From CAZFVY01 sp964522665 (lineage in GTDB: Bacteria; Verrucomicrobiota; Verrucomicrobiia; Limisphaerales; CAZFVY01), in contig CAZFVY010000052.1 of assembly GCA_964522665.1 (NCBI GenBank), positions 1 to 48,748 on the forward strand: DNA of 48,748 bases, in the 5' to 3' direction. This document shows, piece after piece, positions 19,727-27,784 of this stretch. The notes under the pieces are model-generated. The model was not told the origin of the DNA. It made no database searches and saw only the letters and a program-made list of their open reading frames with translations. Position 1 is the stretch's first letter, and every line of letters begins with the position of its first letter. A program made the translations under genes and the position numbers.

Positions 19727-20365
19727 ATGAGTAACTCACAAGCCGCGGCCTCTTTGGCCAGCCTGTTGGCGGAAGCGCGCGCGTGCCGCGTGTGCGAAGG
19801 GCGGCTGCCGTTCGCGCCGCGACCCGTATTGCGGGCCGCGAGCAGCGCGACGTTGCTCATCGTCGGTCAAGCGCCCGGCCGGCGCGTTCAGGAAACGGGC
19901 GTCCCTTGGAATGACCCCTCGGGCGATCGGTTGCGGGCCTGGTTGGGAATGGGACGCGACGCGTTTTACGATGAGACGCGCGTGGCCATCATTCCGATCG
20001 GATTCTGCTACCCCGGGACCGGCTCGGGTGGGGATTTGCCACCGCGCCCGGAATGCGCGCCGCTCTGGCACCCGCGACTCCGCGCGGCGTTGCCGAAGAT
20101 CCGGCTGACGCTCCTGGTTGGAAGTTACGCGCAGGCGTACTACCTCGAACGCCGCGCCGGACGCCGCCTCGCGGATACCGTCCAGGCGTTTCGGAATTAT
20201 CTGCCTGAATTCCTGCCCCTGCCCCATCCCAGTCCCCGCAACATGCGCTGGTTCAAAACGCATCCGTGGTTTGAAGCCGAGGTCGTGCCGGAGTTGCGCC
20301 GACTGGCCAGCGCGGCGCTACGCTTTAGCGGCGCCGAGAACGGACACGCCGCAAATCTGGTCTAA
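19727..20365 (+). CDS. Uracil-DNA glycosylase family protein
   Basis: 212 residues from the ATG at 19727, preferred over an upstream in-frame start inside the divergent promoter region. The UDG superfamily fold is visible: LLIVGQAPGRRVQETGVPWNDPSGDRLRAWLG (motif 1), VAIIPIGFCYPG, LTLLVGSYAQAYYL and the C-terminal LPHPSPRN (motif 2 His). A CRVC pair at the N-terminus recalls Fe-S type members, but the four-cysteine set of families 4/5 is not complete. Members of this compact subgroup are annotated as uracil-DNA glycosylases from fold; activity is not proven. It would remove uracil or another damaged base from DNA in the cytoplasm. Confidence 0.85.
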   Translation: MSNSQAAASLASLLAEARACRVCEGRLPFAPRPVLRAASSATLLIVGQAPGRRVQETGVPWNDPSGDRLRAWLGMGRDAFYDETRVAIIPIGFCYPGTGSGGDLPPRPECAPLWHPRLRAALPKIRLTLLVGSYAQAYYLERRAGRRLADTVQAFRNYLPEFLPLPHPSPRNMRWFKTHPWFEAEVVPELRRLASAALRFSGAENGHAANLV

Positions 20366-20435
20366 ACTCGACGGCAACTTTGGCGCAGAGGGCCGGAAAA
20401 TCCGACCCGCCATATCGCGGCCGATTGTGGCGAGA

Positions 20436-20466
20436 GGCGCGGTCTCATGGAAAATGAAACCGCGCC
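20436..20466. terminator. Bidirectional hairpin between convergent genes
   Basis: GGCGCGGTCTCAT (20436-20448) pairs with ATGAAACCGCGCC (20454-20466) over 13 bases with one mismatch and the loop GGAAA. It lies between the convergent glycosylase and beta-helix genes. No T-run follows on either strand, so termination is inferred from position and stem strength. Confidence 0.5.
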
Positions 20467-20490
20467 ATCTAAGCCGTCGCCTTAGTTTCG

Positions 20491-22485
20491 CTACTTTTTG
20501 AGGCGGTAGTACTGGGTGGCTCCGGTGGCCGAAAGAGTCACCGTACTTGAGCTACCGACCACCACAGGCGTCGGTTGCGGTGAGAGGTTGGCCCAACTGC
20601 CCGTCGCGAGGCTTGACGAGCCTTGGATCGTGAAACCAGTCGCGGAGGTTGGCCACGAAATGACCACGCTCGAGCCCAAGGTCGCGATCTTCAAGGCTGG
20701 CCCCAGCGCCGCGCCGGCCGCGGCGACCGGATCGGAGAACGGGCTGGTCAGGGGCAGGCCGTTGTGCGTCGGCGCCGCCGTCTTTGCGTAGTTCGCGGTA
20801 ATCGTCAGGACCGTGCCGCCGCTCAGATTGAGCGAGCTGATATTGAAGTCGAAGCTGCCCGGAGTCGTGCTCAAGTCGCTCGCGGAGCCGACCACGTACG
20901 AGCCTAGGTAAGCGGCTCCTTGCACGTAACCGTTCGGCAATTCGGGGATTCCAGCGGCGATGCCATTCGTGATGCCGACGTTGTCCGCGACATACAGGTC
21001 GATGATCGTGAACGGGTAGTTGTTGGTATTGACCGCCGGAATCGTGCCACGCAGATGCGTCGTGGTCGTATTCGACGAAATCGTGGGCACGAAGCCAGTG
21101 GTCGAATCCACCAGCGCCTGGCTGTAGTAGCCCTGGAGGAACGTACCGCCGCTCTTCTGTGGGTCGGTCGGAAACGGGTAATTGTTGATCAAGACGTTAC
21201 CCCGGAGCGTAATCGACGCGCCGGCGCTCAATTCGTCAAAAAACGCCAGGTGGTCAGGCGCGGAGAGCGTATCATCCGTCGCCGGAAACAGGCTGGAAGG
21301 GTAATTGTTGACGACAACGTTTCCCTCGACGGAATCGCTCACCCCGTCCAAGTCGGAGCCGAACCGATAACTGCTGGCGCCACCACTCGCATTCAGAGCC
21401 GGTACGCCATTCGTGAAATAGGTCTTCCCGTCGATGCCGACGCCGAAGTAGTTGCCGGCGACGACGATGTTGGTTCCGGGACTATTGCCGTAGAATTCGA
21501 TATTGTGCGGATAGCCGCCCAAAGACGATGGAACCGTACCGCCGATGATATTCCGCTCGTTCGCGTCATTAACGCCGTCGCCATCGGTGCCGATAAGGGT
21601 GTTATCACCGCCGCGACCGATTTCAATCGAACCCTGAAAGTTACCGGTCAAGACCGGATCGAACGCCACATCGTAGTCATGCAGGCCGTCGGGAAGTACC
21701 ATCAGGAAATTGCCCGAGATGCGAGTGCCGTTGCCCTCGATATTGATGGGAATGGCTGAGCCGACAATGACGTTGAACTCGGCGGGGGCGTTGGTCGAAC
21801 GGACGCCGACTCCGATCACGGTATTGTTGATGGTGATTTGGCCGGTGCCATCGCTTTGGCGGTAACGAAACGCGCTGATACCGATGGGTCCGGTCGCGAC
21901 GTTCGTGCCGTTCAAATCAACCCCAATCCAACAGCCACTGATATGGCCGCCAGATGCATTCCGAGCAAATGAAACCCCGTAAATCAACGGATCGCTGTCG
22001 GTATCGGTGGTCACCGCGGGCAATACACAAAGTCCACGCACGGCAAAGTTCGTGCCGTCCAAAACTCCGAGAATGGCGCTTTCGTCACTCCCGTAGCCGG
22101 AGTTGCCATTTCCAGCTTCGAAGGACATCGGAGTGCTGCCGCCATTGCGCGAATCGAGCACAATCTGGATCTTGGCGTTATTCGGAGCCAGAATTGGGTT
22201 GCTGTTCGGTGAAGCGCCGGGCTGGGTGTAGCCGTCGATGGTGATATTGTTCGCCGTGATCATCGGATAGCCCCCGGTCGGCGTCGCGATGTACTTTGGA
22301 CCAGTACCCGGGATGTTGAAGGTCACCACGTCGCCGTCGTGCAGACTGCTGAGGGCTTGTTTAAGTGAGGTCTGCCCGGCCGGCGGGCTGACGTTGTTTG
22401 TCGTGGTCACCGTGATGGTCGTCGCGTGGGTCGCGATGGCCGTGATCGAGAGTCCCAATATGAGTAGCGAGGGGAACTTTTTCAT
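20491..22485 (-). CDS. Secreted right-handed beta-helix protein
   Basis: 664 residues from the ATG at 22485. Signal peptide MKKFPSLLILGLSITAIATHA. The body starts with a CSLREAI-like opening (TSLKQALSSLHDGDVVTFNIPG, ITANNITIDGYTQPGA) typical of parallel beta-helix surface proteins, followed by repeated N- and G-rich rungs (GHISGCWIGVDLNGTNVATG, NTLIGTDGDGVNDANERNIIGG, NIVVAGNYFGVGIDGKTYFTNG). The last 80 residues form an all-beta tail (VVISWPTSATGFTIQGSSSLATGSW, QYYRLKK) that ends many secreted verrucomicrobial proteins. Composition differs from the neighbours: low in Lys/Arg, rich in Asn, Thr, Ser and Gly. Probably extracellular; no catalytic site recognised. Adhesion or polysaccharide binding is conjecture. 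Confidence 0.86.
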   Translation of the reverse strand: MKKFPSLLILGLSITAIATHATTITVTTTNNVSPPAGQTSLKQALSSLHDGDVVTFNIPGTGPKYIATPTGGYPMITANNITIDGYTQPGASPNSNPILAPNNAKIQIVLDSRNGGSTPMSFEAGNGNSGYGSDESAILGVLDGTNFAVRGLCVLPAVTTDTDSDPLIYGVSFARNASGGHISGCWIGVDLNGTNVATGPIGISAFRYRQSDGTGQITINNTVIGVGVRSTNAPAEFNVIVGSAIPINIEGNGTRISGNFLMVLPDGLHDYDVAFDPVLTGNFQGSIEIGRGGDNTLIGTDGDGVNDANERNIIGGTVPSSLGGYPHNIEFYGNSPGTNIVVAGNYFGVGIDGKTYFTNGVPALNASGGASSYRFGSDLDGVSDSVEGNVVVNNYPSSLFPATDDTLSAPDHLAFFDELSAGASITLRGNVLINNYPFPTDPQKSGGTFLQGYYSQALVDSTTGFVPTISSNTTTTHLRGTIPAVNTNNYPFTIIDLYVADNVGITNGIAAGIPELPNGYVQGAAYLGSYVVGSASDLSTTPGSFDFNISSLNLSGGTVLTITANYAKTAAPTHNGLPLTSPFSDPVAAAGAALGPALKIATLGSSVVISWPTSATGFTIQGSSSLATGSWANLSPQPTPVVVGSSSTVTLSATGATQYYRLKK

Positions 22486-22680
22486 AGATTAGAGCGGATT
22501 TCCTGTTGGGAGGAACAGTAGCGCCGGCGCTGGCAAAGTTAAAATTATTTTTGGCAAAAACGGGGTGACAATCATTCCGCATTTTGCCGCGCGGGACGCA
22601 AGCAAATGGGTGGTTCCGCGGGGTTACGGCCGCTGTATCGAGTCCGACGGCAGGCTCCGCCGTGACCTCGCGGTCGCCCC

Positions 22681-23655
22681 CTACCGCCGGATCGGATGAA
22701 ACTCAAATTGGGCCGGTCGGCGAGCGTCCAGGTCAACATGCGCGGTGTAGAACCCTCCGTCCTTGAACAATTCGACGCCCGTCAGCGAAGGACAGAGCAA
22801 TACCCGAAAGGGCCGCCACGCGCGGGCTTCCCGCAAGGCCGTGCTCAGGCGCCGCACGGTATTGCCCAAGAACCCAACTGCCGGCATGCCGGAGAGCACG
22901 CGGCTAAAGTTCAGGACGCTTCGCGAATGCAAGTGACCGATAATCGTCCGCTCCACTTGCCCGATTTTTTCCCGGACGGCCGTTTCGTTCCAAAGGAACG
23001 GCAGGGCGCTTGGATCATGGCAAAAGAGCAGAACGCGTTGCTCGGGCCGCAACGCCCGAAAGGCGCCGGCGATCTCCGCGACGTGCGCCGCGCGCAACTC
23101 CTGCCACGCCGGACGTTCCGGAGCCAGCGTGTCCGGCTCATACACGGGCAGCGCCAGGAGCGATGAGGTTACTCCGAGCAGCACGTAGCGGCCGACTTCG
23201 GCGTGCCAGAACGGTTTAAGCGCCAGATCGCCGACGGTATAATCCCAACTGGTCAGCCGCATTCCCCCTGCCCCGCCGACGAGACTCGTCTTACCCAATT
23301 CATGGTCGCCGATAACCAAGCGCAGGTTTTCCGGGAAGCGCGCGCGCAATCGTCCCAGACATTCGAGGGCGCTCGCGCGGGCCGCGGGATCACTGACGCC
23401 CACGAATGCGGAGTCGCAGGAATAATCGCCATTGGCCACGACCCAATCCGGCGCGCCGGGCGCTTCGAGGACCTGGTCGAGGAGATCGTTGTGCCGGAAC
23501 GGAGCGCGGAGCCAAATGAAATCGCGATAAGCTCGGACCCCAAGGCGAAGGAGCGGGTTCCCGATAATGCCGGCTTCGTAATCCTCGCGCGCCAGTTCCG
23601 CCGCGCCAGCGAAGTGAATATCGCTGACGATTCGGATCGTATGGTCGCGGGGCAT
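22681..23655 (-). CDS. Calcineurin-like metallophosphoesterase
   Basis: 324 residues from the ATG at 23655. Metallophosphoesterase signature blocks appear in order: IRIVSDIHFAG (D-x-H), VVANGDYSCDS (GD), LVIGDHELG (GDHE in place of GNHD), LLFCHDPSALPFL and IIGHLHSRS (GHxH). No signal peptide or TM helix, so cytoplasmic. The substrate cannot be deduced; families with this layout hydrolyse phosphomono- or diesters such as nucleotides or lipid intermediates. Same strand as the beta-helix gene downstream (195-bp gap). The 286 bp upstream hold no gene. Confidence 0.85.
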   Translation of the reverse strand: MPRDHTIRIVSDIHFAGAAELAREDYEAGIIGNPLLRLGVRAYRDFIWLRAPFRHNDLLDQVLEAPGAPDWVVANGDYSCDSAFVGVSDPAARASALECLGRLRARFPENLRLVIGDHELGKTSLVGGAGGMRLTSWDYTVGDLALKPFWHAEVGRYVLLGVTSSLLALPVYEPDTLAPERPAWQELRAAHVAEIAGAFRALRPEQRVLLFCHDPSALPFLWNETAVREKIGQVERTIIGHLHSRSVLNFSRVLSGMPAVGFLGNTVRRLSTALREARAWRPFRVLLCPSLTGVELFKDGGFYTAHVDLDARRPAQFEFHPIRR

Positions 23656-23941
23656 GTCGTGGCGCTAACGCGGGCCGCCAAGTGACGCTGAGCGTGAAAT
23701 CGCCTCGTTTCGCCTGGTCGGCTGCACGGATTTCAAAACCCGCTCTCGGGCGGCGCGCGGGAGGAAGCTAGTACTGTGACCAGGAAATGTCGATACCGGC
23801 GTGGCGTCGGATTTGGGTTTTCTTGGTCACCGAAACCGCGCCGTTTGGCCTTGAAAACAAGCCGCTGAAAGGTACCGTAAGCTCCACGCGCCAATCCGAA
23901 CCAGACGCCGCGCGGTACGCCATGAACCCAACTACGATCCG
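23656..23941. other. Divergent intergenic stretch, no gene supported
   Basis: Between the metallophosphoesterase and the hydrolase. A 72-codon minus-strand frame (23733-23951) contains the peptide QENPNPTPRRYRHFLVTV. Similar short peptides are familiar from hypothetical proteins in PVC genomes, suggesting a dispersed repeat and not a gene; this is recollection and was not checked. Confidence 0.3.
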
Positions 23942-24847
23942 ATGAAAACACTCCTGACGCTTTGTCTCGGCTGCTTCCTATTGACCAAGGCCGTTACGAC
24001 GCGAGCCGCTGACGCGCCTAACTTTACCCGCGTTGAGGACGTCATTTACGGGCGGAAATACGGGACGGCGTTGACGATGGATGTTTTCAAGCCGACCCAG
24101 ACCAATAACGCGTGCGGCGTGATCTTCATGGTTAGCGGAGGATTCTCCTCCGGCCACGAATTCATGAATCTCGGTTTCTTCCGACCATTTCTCGACCGCG
24201 GTTATACAGTCTTCGCCGTGGTCCACGGGTCGCAACCCAAGTTCGTCATCCCGGAAATCGAAGAGGATATTCATCGGGCCGTCCGCTTCATTCGGCATAA
24301 CGCGGCGGCCTACGGCGTGGACCCACACCGGCTCGGCATCACCGGCGCCAGTTCCGGCGGGCACCTCACGCTGACGATCGCGACGCAGGGCCGGCCGAGC
24401 CGACCGGAGGCCAGTGACCCGGTGGACAAGGAGAGCAGCGTCGTCCAAGCCGCCGCCTGTTTTTTTCCGCCGACGGATTTCCTGAATTGGGGAGCCGACG
24501 GGGTGGACGCGGTGGGGGTCGGCCCGTTGGCGGGATTCAAGCCGGCGTTTGGCCCACGTTCCGACACTCCGGAAAGCCGGCAGATTTACGGCAAGGACAT
24601 TTCGCCGCTGAATTTTCTTACGGCGAACCTACCGCCGACCTTGATCATCCACGGCACGGCGGATCGACTGGTCCCGTTGCAGCAGTCACAGATATTCGTG
24701 AAGCGGGCGAATGATCTGCATGTGGCCCATGTAAAGTTAATCGAGCGGGAGGGCAAGGACCACGGCTGGCCGGGAATCGAAAAGGAGCTGGCGATTTTCG
24801 CGGACTGGTTCGACGTTTATTTGCGCGGCCTGCCGGCGAAAGAATAA
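23942..24847 (+). CDS. Secreted alpha/beta hydrolase (esterase)
   Basis: 301 residues from the ATG at 23942, opening a signal peptide (KTLLTLCLGCFLLTKAVTTRA). The alpha/beta hydrolase triad is complete: nucleophile elbow GITGASSGGH (G-x-S-x-G), acid in TLIIHGTADRLVPL and His in GKDHGWPG. The oxyanion region is MVSGGFSSGH. It resembles the BD-FAE/esterase-lipase group used on esterified carbohydrates; the substrate is inference. Exported, monocistronic, convergent with the LytTR regulator (60-bp gap). Confidence 0.9.
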   Translation: MKTLLTLCLGCFLLTKAVTTRAADAPNFTRVEDVIYGRKYGTALTMDVFKPTQTNNACGVIFMVSGGFSSGHEFMNLGFFRPFLDRGYTVFAVVHGSQPKFVIPEIEEDIHRAVRFIRHNAAAYGVDPHRLGITGASSGGHLTLTIATQGRPSRPEASDPVDKESSVVQAAACFFPPTDFLNWGADGVDAVGVGPLAGFKPAFGPRSDTPESRQIYGKDISPLNFLTANLPPTLIIHGTADRLVPLQQSQIFVKRANDLHVAHVKLIEREGKDHGWPGIEKELAIFADWFDVYLRGLPAKE

Positions 24848-24907
24848 GCGCCGTCCCGGCGATGTCTCGCGGGAATTCGCCTCCAGGCCAGGCGGAGCGC
24901 CGTCACG

Positions 24908-25687
24908 TTACCGCGGGCGCGCCAGCCACTTTTCGAGGCGATCGCGAAAATTGCGGCTCAGCGTCAGGCGGACGCCGTTTTGCAGGATCACCGCGTAATC
25001 ACCATAGAACAGCGGCTGGAGTTCTTTAATGCGGTCGAGGTTCACAATCACCGACCGGCTGATGCGCATGAATTTCTCGGGCGAAAGCCGGGTTTCAAAC
25101 GACGCGATGGTCTCGCGCAAGTGATGCGCCGCGGGACCGGCGTGCAGGTTGACGTAATTCCCGTCCGCCTCGACCCATTCGATCTCGTCGGCGCGGACGA
25201 AGATCACCCGCCCATTCACTTTGAACGCCATCCGGTCCGGACCGCGCGGGCCGGATTTCAAATCCTCCAGCAAGGCCGTCAAACGGGCGTCGGGCGTCGC
25301 TTCCTGGCCCCGGCGCAACTGTTCGCGCGCGTGGCGCAACGATTTTTGAAAGCGTTCGCGGTCGAACGGTTTTAGCAAATAGTCAATGGCGTGAACCTCA
25401 AACGCCTGCAGGGCGAATTGATCGTACGCCGTCACGAAGATCACCAGAGGCATGGCGCCGCCCGCCAGATTGGCGCAAACTTCAAAACCCGTCAGGCGCG
25501 GCATCTGCACGTCCAGAAACACCAAGTCGGGCTGCAGCTTTTGAATGGTCGCGACCGCTTGCCGTCCGTCGCCGCACTCGCCCACGATTTCGAATCCGGG
25601 TTCGTCCTTGAGGAATTGACGGACGCGCGCCCGCGCGGGCGGCTCGTCGTCCACGATCAGCGAGCGAATGACCGGTTCATCCGGCAT
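24908..25687 (-). CDS. LytTR-family response regulator
   Basis: 259 residues from the ATG at 25687; the frame extends upstream over the kinase gene but that part is not coding. Receiver: VDDEP (residues 12-16), phosphoacceptor D59 (LVFLDVQMP), VTAYDQ and Lys in LLKPFD. A linker leads to a LytTR DNA-binding domain (VRADEIEWVEADGNYVNLH, FMRISRSVIVNLDRIKELQPL, VRLTLSRNFRDRLEKWL), which binds direct-repeat sites near promoters. It overlaps the kinase gene by 11 bp, so the two are co-translated. Target genes not evident here. Such pairs commonly control exported enzymes or surface functions. Confidence 0.95.
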   Translation of the reverse strand: MPDEPVIRSLIVDDEPPARARVRQFLKDEPGFEIVGECGDGRQAVATIQKLQPDLVFLDVQMPRLTGFEVCANLAGGAMPLVIFVTAYDQFALQAFEVHAIDYLLKPFDRERFQKSLRHAREQLRRGQEATPDARLTALLEDLKSGPRGPDRMAFKVNGRVIFVRADEIEWVEADGNYVNLHAGPAAHHLRETIASFETRLSPEKFMRISRSVIVNLDRIKELQPLFYGDYAVILQNGVRLTLSRNFRDRLEKWLARPR

Positions 25688-26831
25688 GCGCGGGAACCGG
25701 CTCGTCGGCGTACACGTGGCAAGGGATGACCAAAGAGACCTGCAGGCCGCCGCCGGGGACGTTCGAGAGGGTAAGCTGCTGCTCTTCGCCGTAAAGATGC
25801 CGCAGGCGCGAGCGAGTGTTGGATAGGCCAATCCCTTCGCGTGGGAGCGCGCCGCCGTTCGCGACGAGGCCGGGCCCATTATCGGCCACGACCAATTCCA
25901 CCCGTTCGCCGAGCCGGCGGGCGCGAATGGTCACCCGACCGGAATCCTCCCGGGTTTCAATGCCGTGGCGGATCGCGTTTTCCACCAAAGGCTGCAGGAT
26001 CAAACAAGGAACCATCGCCCCGAGCAAATTCGCGGGCACGTCGATTTCCACGCCGAGGCGGTCGCCAAAACGGGTTTGCTCGATTTCGAGATAGCGGTCA
26101 AGAAACGCGAGTTCCTGGCGCAACGGAACCTCGTGGGCGTCCGAATGGTCCAGGCTGAGGCGCAGCAATTGACTCAGTCCCACGACGACGCGGTCGGCCT
26201 TTTCCGGGTCATCATGAATCAACGAGGAAATGGCGTGGAGAGTGTTGAACAGAAAGTGTGGGTTTAACTGCATTCTGAGGGCGTCCAATTTCGCCTCGGC
26301 CAGTTGACGCTGCAATTCCGCGGCCTGCAGTTCCCCCTGCCGGTAGCGCTTGTAGTAAAACCATCCTTCCTGGGCCAGCACGACCAGCCAGTAGATGATC
26401 ATGTTGACCGGCAGGTAGTGGACGACGACTTTTCGGATGACGCTCCAGAACGTGAAGGTGGTGCCGTCGATCGATTTCTGTCCGGCCAGAAGCAAGGCGT
26501 AGGCCGCGATGTAAGCGGACGAGGCGAGCGCGGAAGCAACCGTGTGGATGGTCGCCCAGCGGGGACCATTGCCGGGCTGAAAACGAACCCGCCGGCCGAA
26601 CCAGAGCACCGCTAGGCCCAAAGCCGCCCACAGATACCACTCCTCGAAGGAACGCCGGAACGCCAGGGTCCAGGTGATCGGATGGTTCGTCGTCTGTTGC
26701 CAGACGTAGGTCTCCGCCGCGTCGATGCCGACCAGCATCGTCCAAAAGCCGAGATACAAGGCGTAGCGTTTCGCCCGGCTTTCCAGGAACGGTGGTGGAT
26801 CGGCGTTCACGCCGTTTTCGGTTTGGTTCAC
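25677..26831 (-). CDS. LytS/YehU-type sensor histidine kinase
   Basis: 384 residues from a GTG at 26831. Four hydrophobic helices in the first 160 residues (GFWTMLVGIDAAETY, WAALGLAVLWFG, ASALASSAYIAAYALLLAG, NMIIYWLVVLAQ) form the membrane sensor region, followed by a coiled linker (GELQAAELQRQLAEAK) and the His_kinase block with H192 in QLNPHFLFNTLHAISSL. The HATPase domain has the N-box (QPLVENAIRHGI), G1 (VADNGPG) and G2 (GIGLSNTRSRL). Cytoplasmic kinase on the inner face; phosphorylates the LytTR regulator encoded next. The signal is unknown. Confidence 0.95.
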   Translation of the reverse strand: MNQTENGVNADPPPFLESRAKRYALYLGFWTMLVGIDAAETYVWQQTTNHPITWTLAFRRSFEEWYLWAALGLAVLWFGRRVRFQPGNGPRWATIHTVASALASSAYIAAYALLLAGQKSIDGTTFTFWSVIRKVVVHYLPVNMIIYWLVVLAQEGWFYYKRYRQGELQAAELQRQLAEAKLDALRMQLNPHFLFNTLHAISSLIHDDPEKADRVVVGLSQLLRLSLDHSDAHEVPLRQELAFLDRYLEIEQTRFGDRLGVEIDVPANLLGAMVPCLILQPLVENAIRHGIETREDSGRVTIRARRLGERVELVVADNGPGLVANGGALPREGIGLSNTRSRLRHLYGEEQQLTLSNVPGGGLQVSLVIPCHVYADEPVPAHAG

Positions 26832-27092
26832 CTGAGTTTAGTTCGGCTTCAATCAGAGTTCGCCTGACGGCTCGGGCCGCCCGGCCTGGTCGATCTCGAC
26901 GAGGGTTGGAACGACCGAATCAACCTTCGATTACAGACGCGCCGCGCAATTCGAGCTGTTTTAGCAGCCAGGAACAACATCGCGTATCCGCGCAAGGAGG
27001 CGCAAGCGCCGAATTGAGCGGGCTGCCCGGCAAGAGGTTGCTCCCCCGCCGCTCAATTTCACCACATCAATCCGAAACCGCGGGTCGCCAGC

Positions 27093-27617
27093 TTAACCTG
27101 CCGGCAGCGCCGATTTGCGCGCGCCCGGAGGCGCGACGGGCGGCGGATTGGTGACGACCAATTGAGGATGGGCCGCGGCGTGTGAGCCAAGCTCGGCGAC
27201 GTTCGTCGGTGAAGCATGAGGCAAAACCGCGGGTTGAGCGTGGAAGGCCACTCCGGTTCCTGAGCCGAAGCGCTGGGCGATCTGATTGACGTTGGCCGCA
27301 ACGTGAATCGTCTGACGCGCCGCGATCACCAGCGCGAGCGCCACGGCGAAACCCAAGGTTGCGTGGATAACCAATTCGAGCGCGTCAAACCGCCGTCGCC
27401 GGAGAAGATGGCCGAATCCGGTCGGCGCGGCGTCTCCAGACCACGCCCCGAGGCCCTTCTCCCGCGCGGACTCGCCGGATGTTTCGCCCGCTGGCTCCGT
27501 TGGGGAAAGCGTGGGTTCCATTCCGCGACGGCGCGCGATCGAAGGCGGCGCATCGCAATCCCGGGAACGGCTGTTGGATCGGCGTGGCGAAAGTTTCATA
27601 CTCGTGTCATCACTCAT
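27093..27617 (-). CDS. Hypothetical single-span membrane protein
   Basis: 174 residues from an ATG at 27617 (27599 also possible); the frame is open 117 bp further upstream without protein character. A Ser/Arg-rich N-terminus is followed by one TM helix (ELVIHATLGFAVALALVIAARQ, about 78-98) and a Pro/Ala/His-rich exported tail (HPQLVVTNPPPVAPPGA). No family recognised. It is downstream of ispG on the same strand (168-bp gap) and may be part of that unit. The composition is unusual and the start is uncertain, so a spurious call cannot be excluded. Confidence 0.5.
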   Translation of the reverse strand: MSDDTSMKLSPRRSNSRSRDCDAPPSIARRRGMEPTLSPTEPAGETSGESAREKGLGAWSGDAAPTGFGHLLRRRRFDALELVIHATLGFAVALALVIAARQTIHVAANVNQIAQRFGSGTGVAFHAQPAVLPHASPTNVAELGSHAAAHPQLVVTNPPPVAPPGARKSALPAG

Positions 27618-27784
27618 TCTGACGGTTGATTTACACCCGGTTCGCGTCAGACAAAACGGATATGTGATGAACCCTAGGAGTTTTGGGCCGGGATGCTTGT
27701 TCCCGGTGACGAGAAGAATTGGGGGGAATTCCAATAAGGCCGTCGCGGAGGCCCTGAACGCGGCGGAGATGCGAGCAGCGACCT

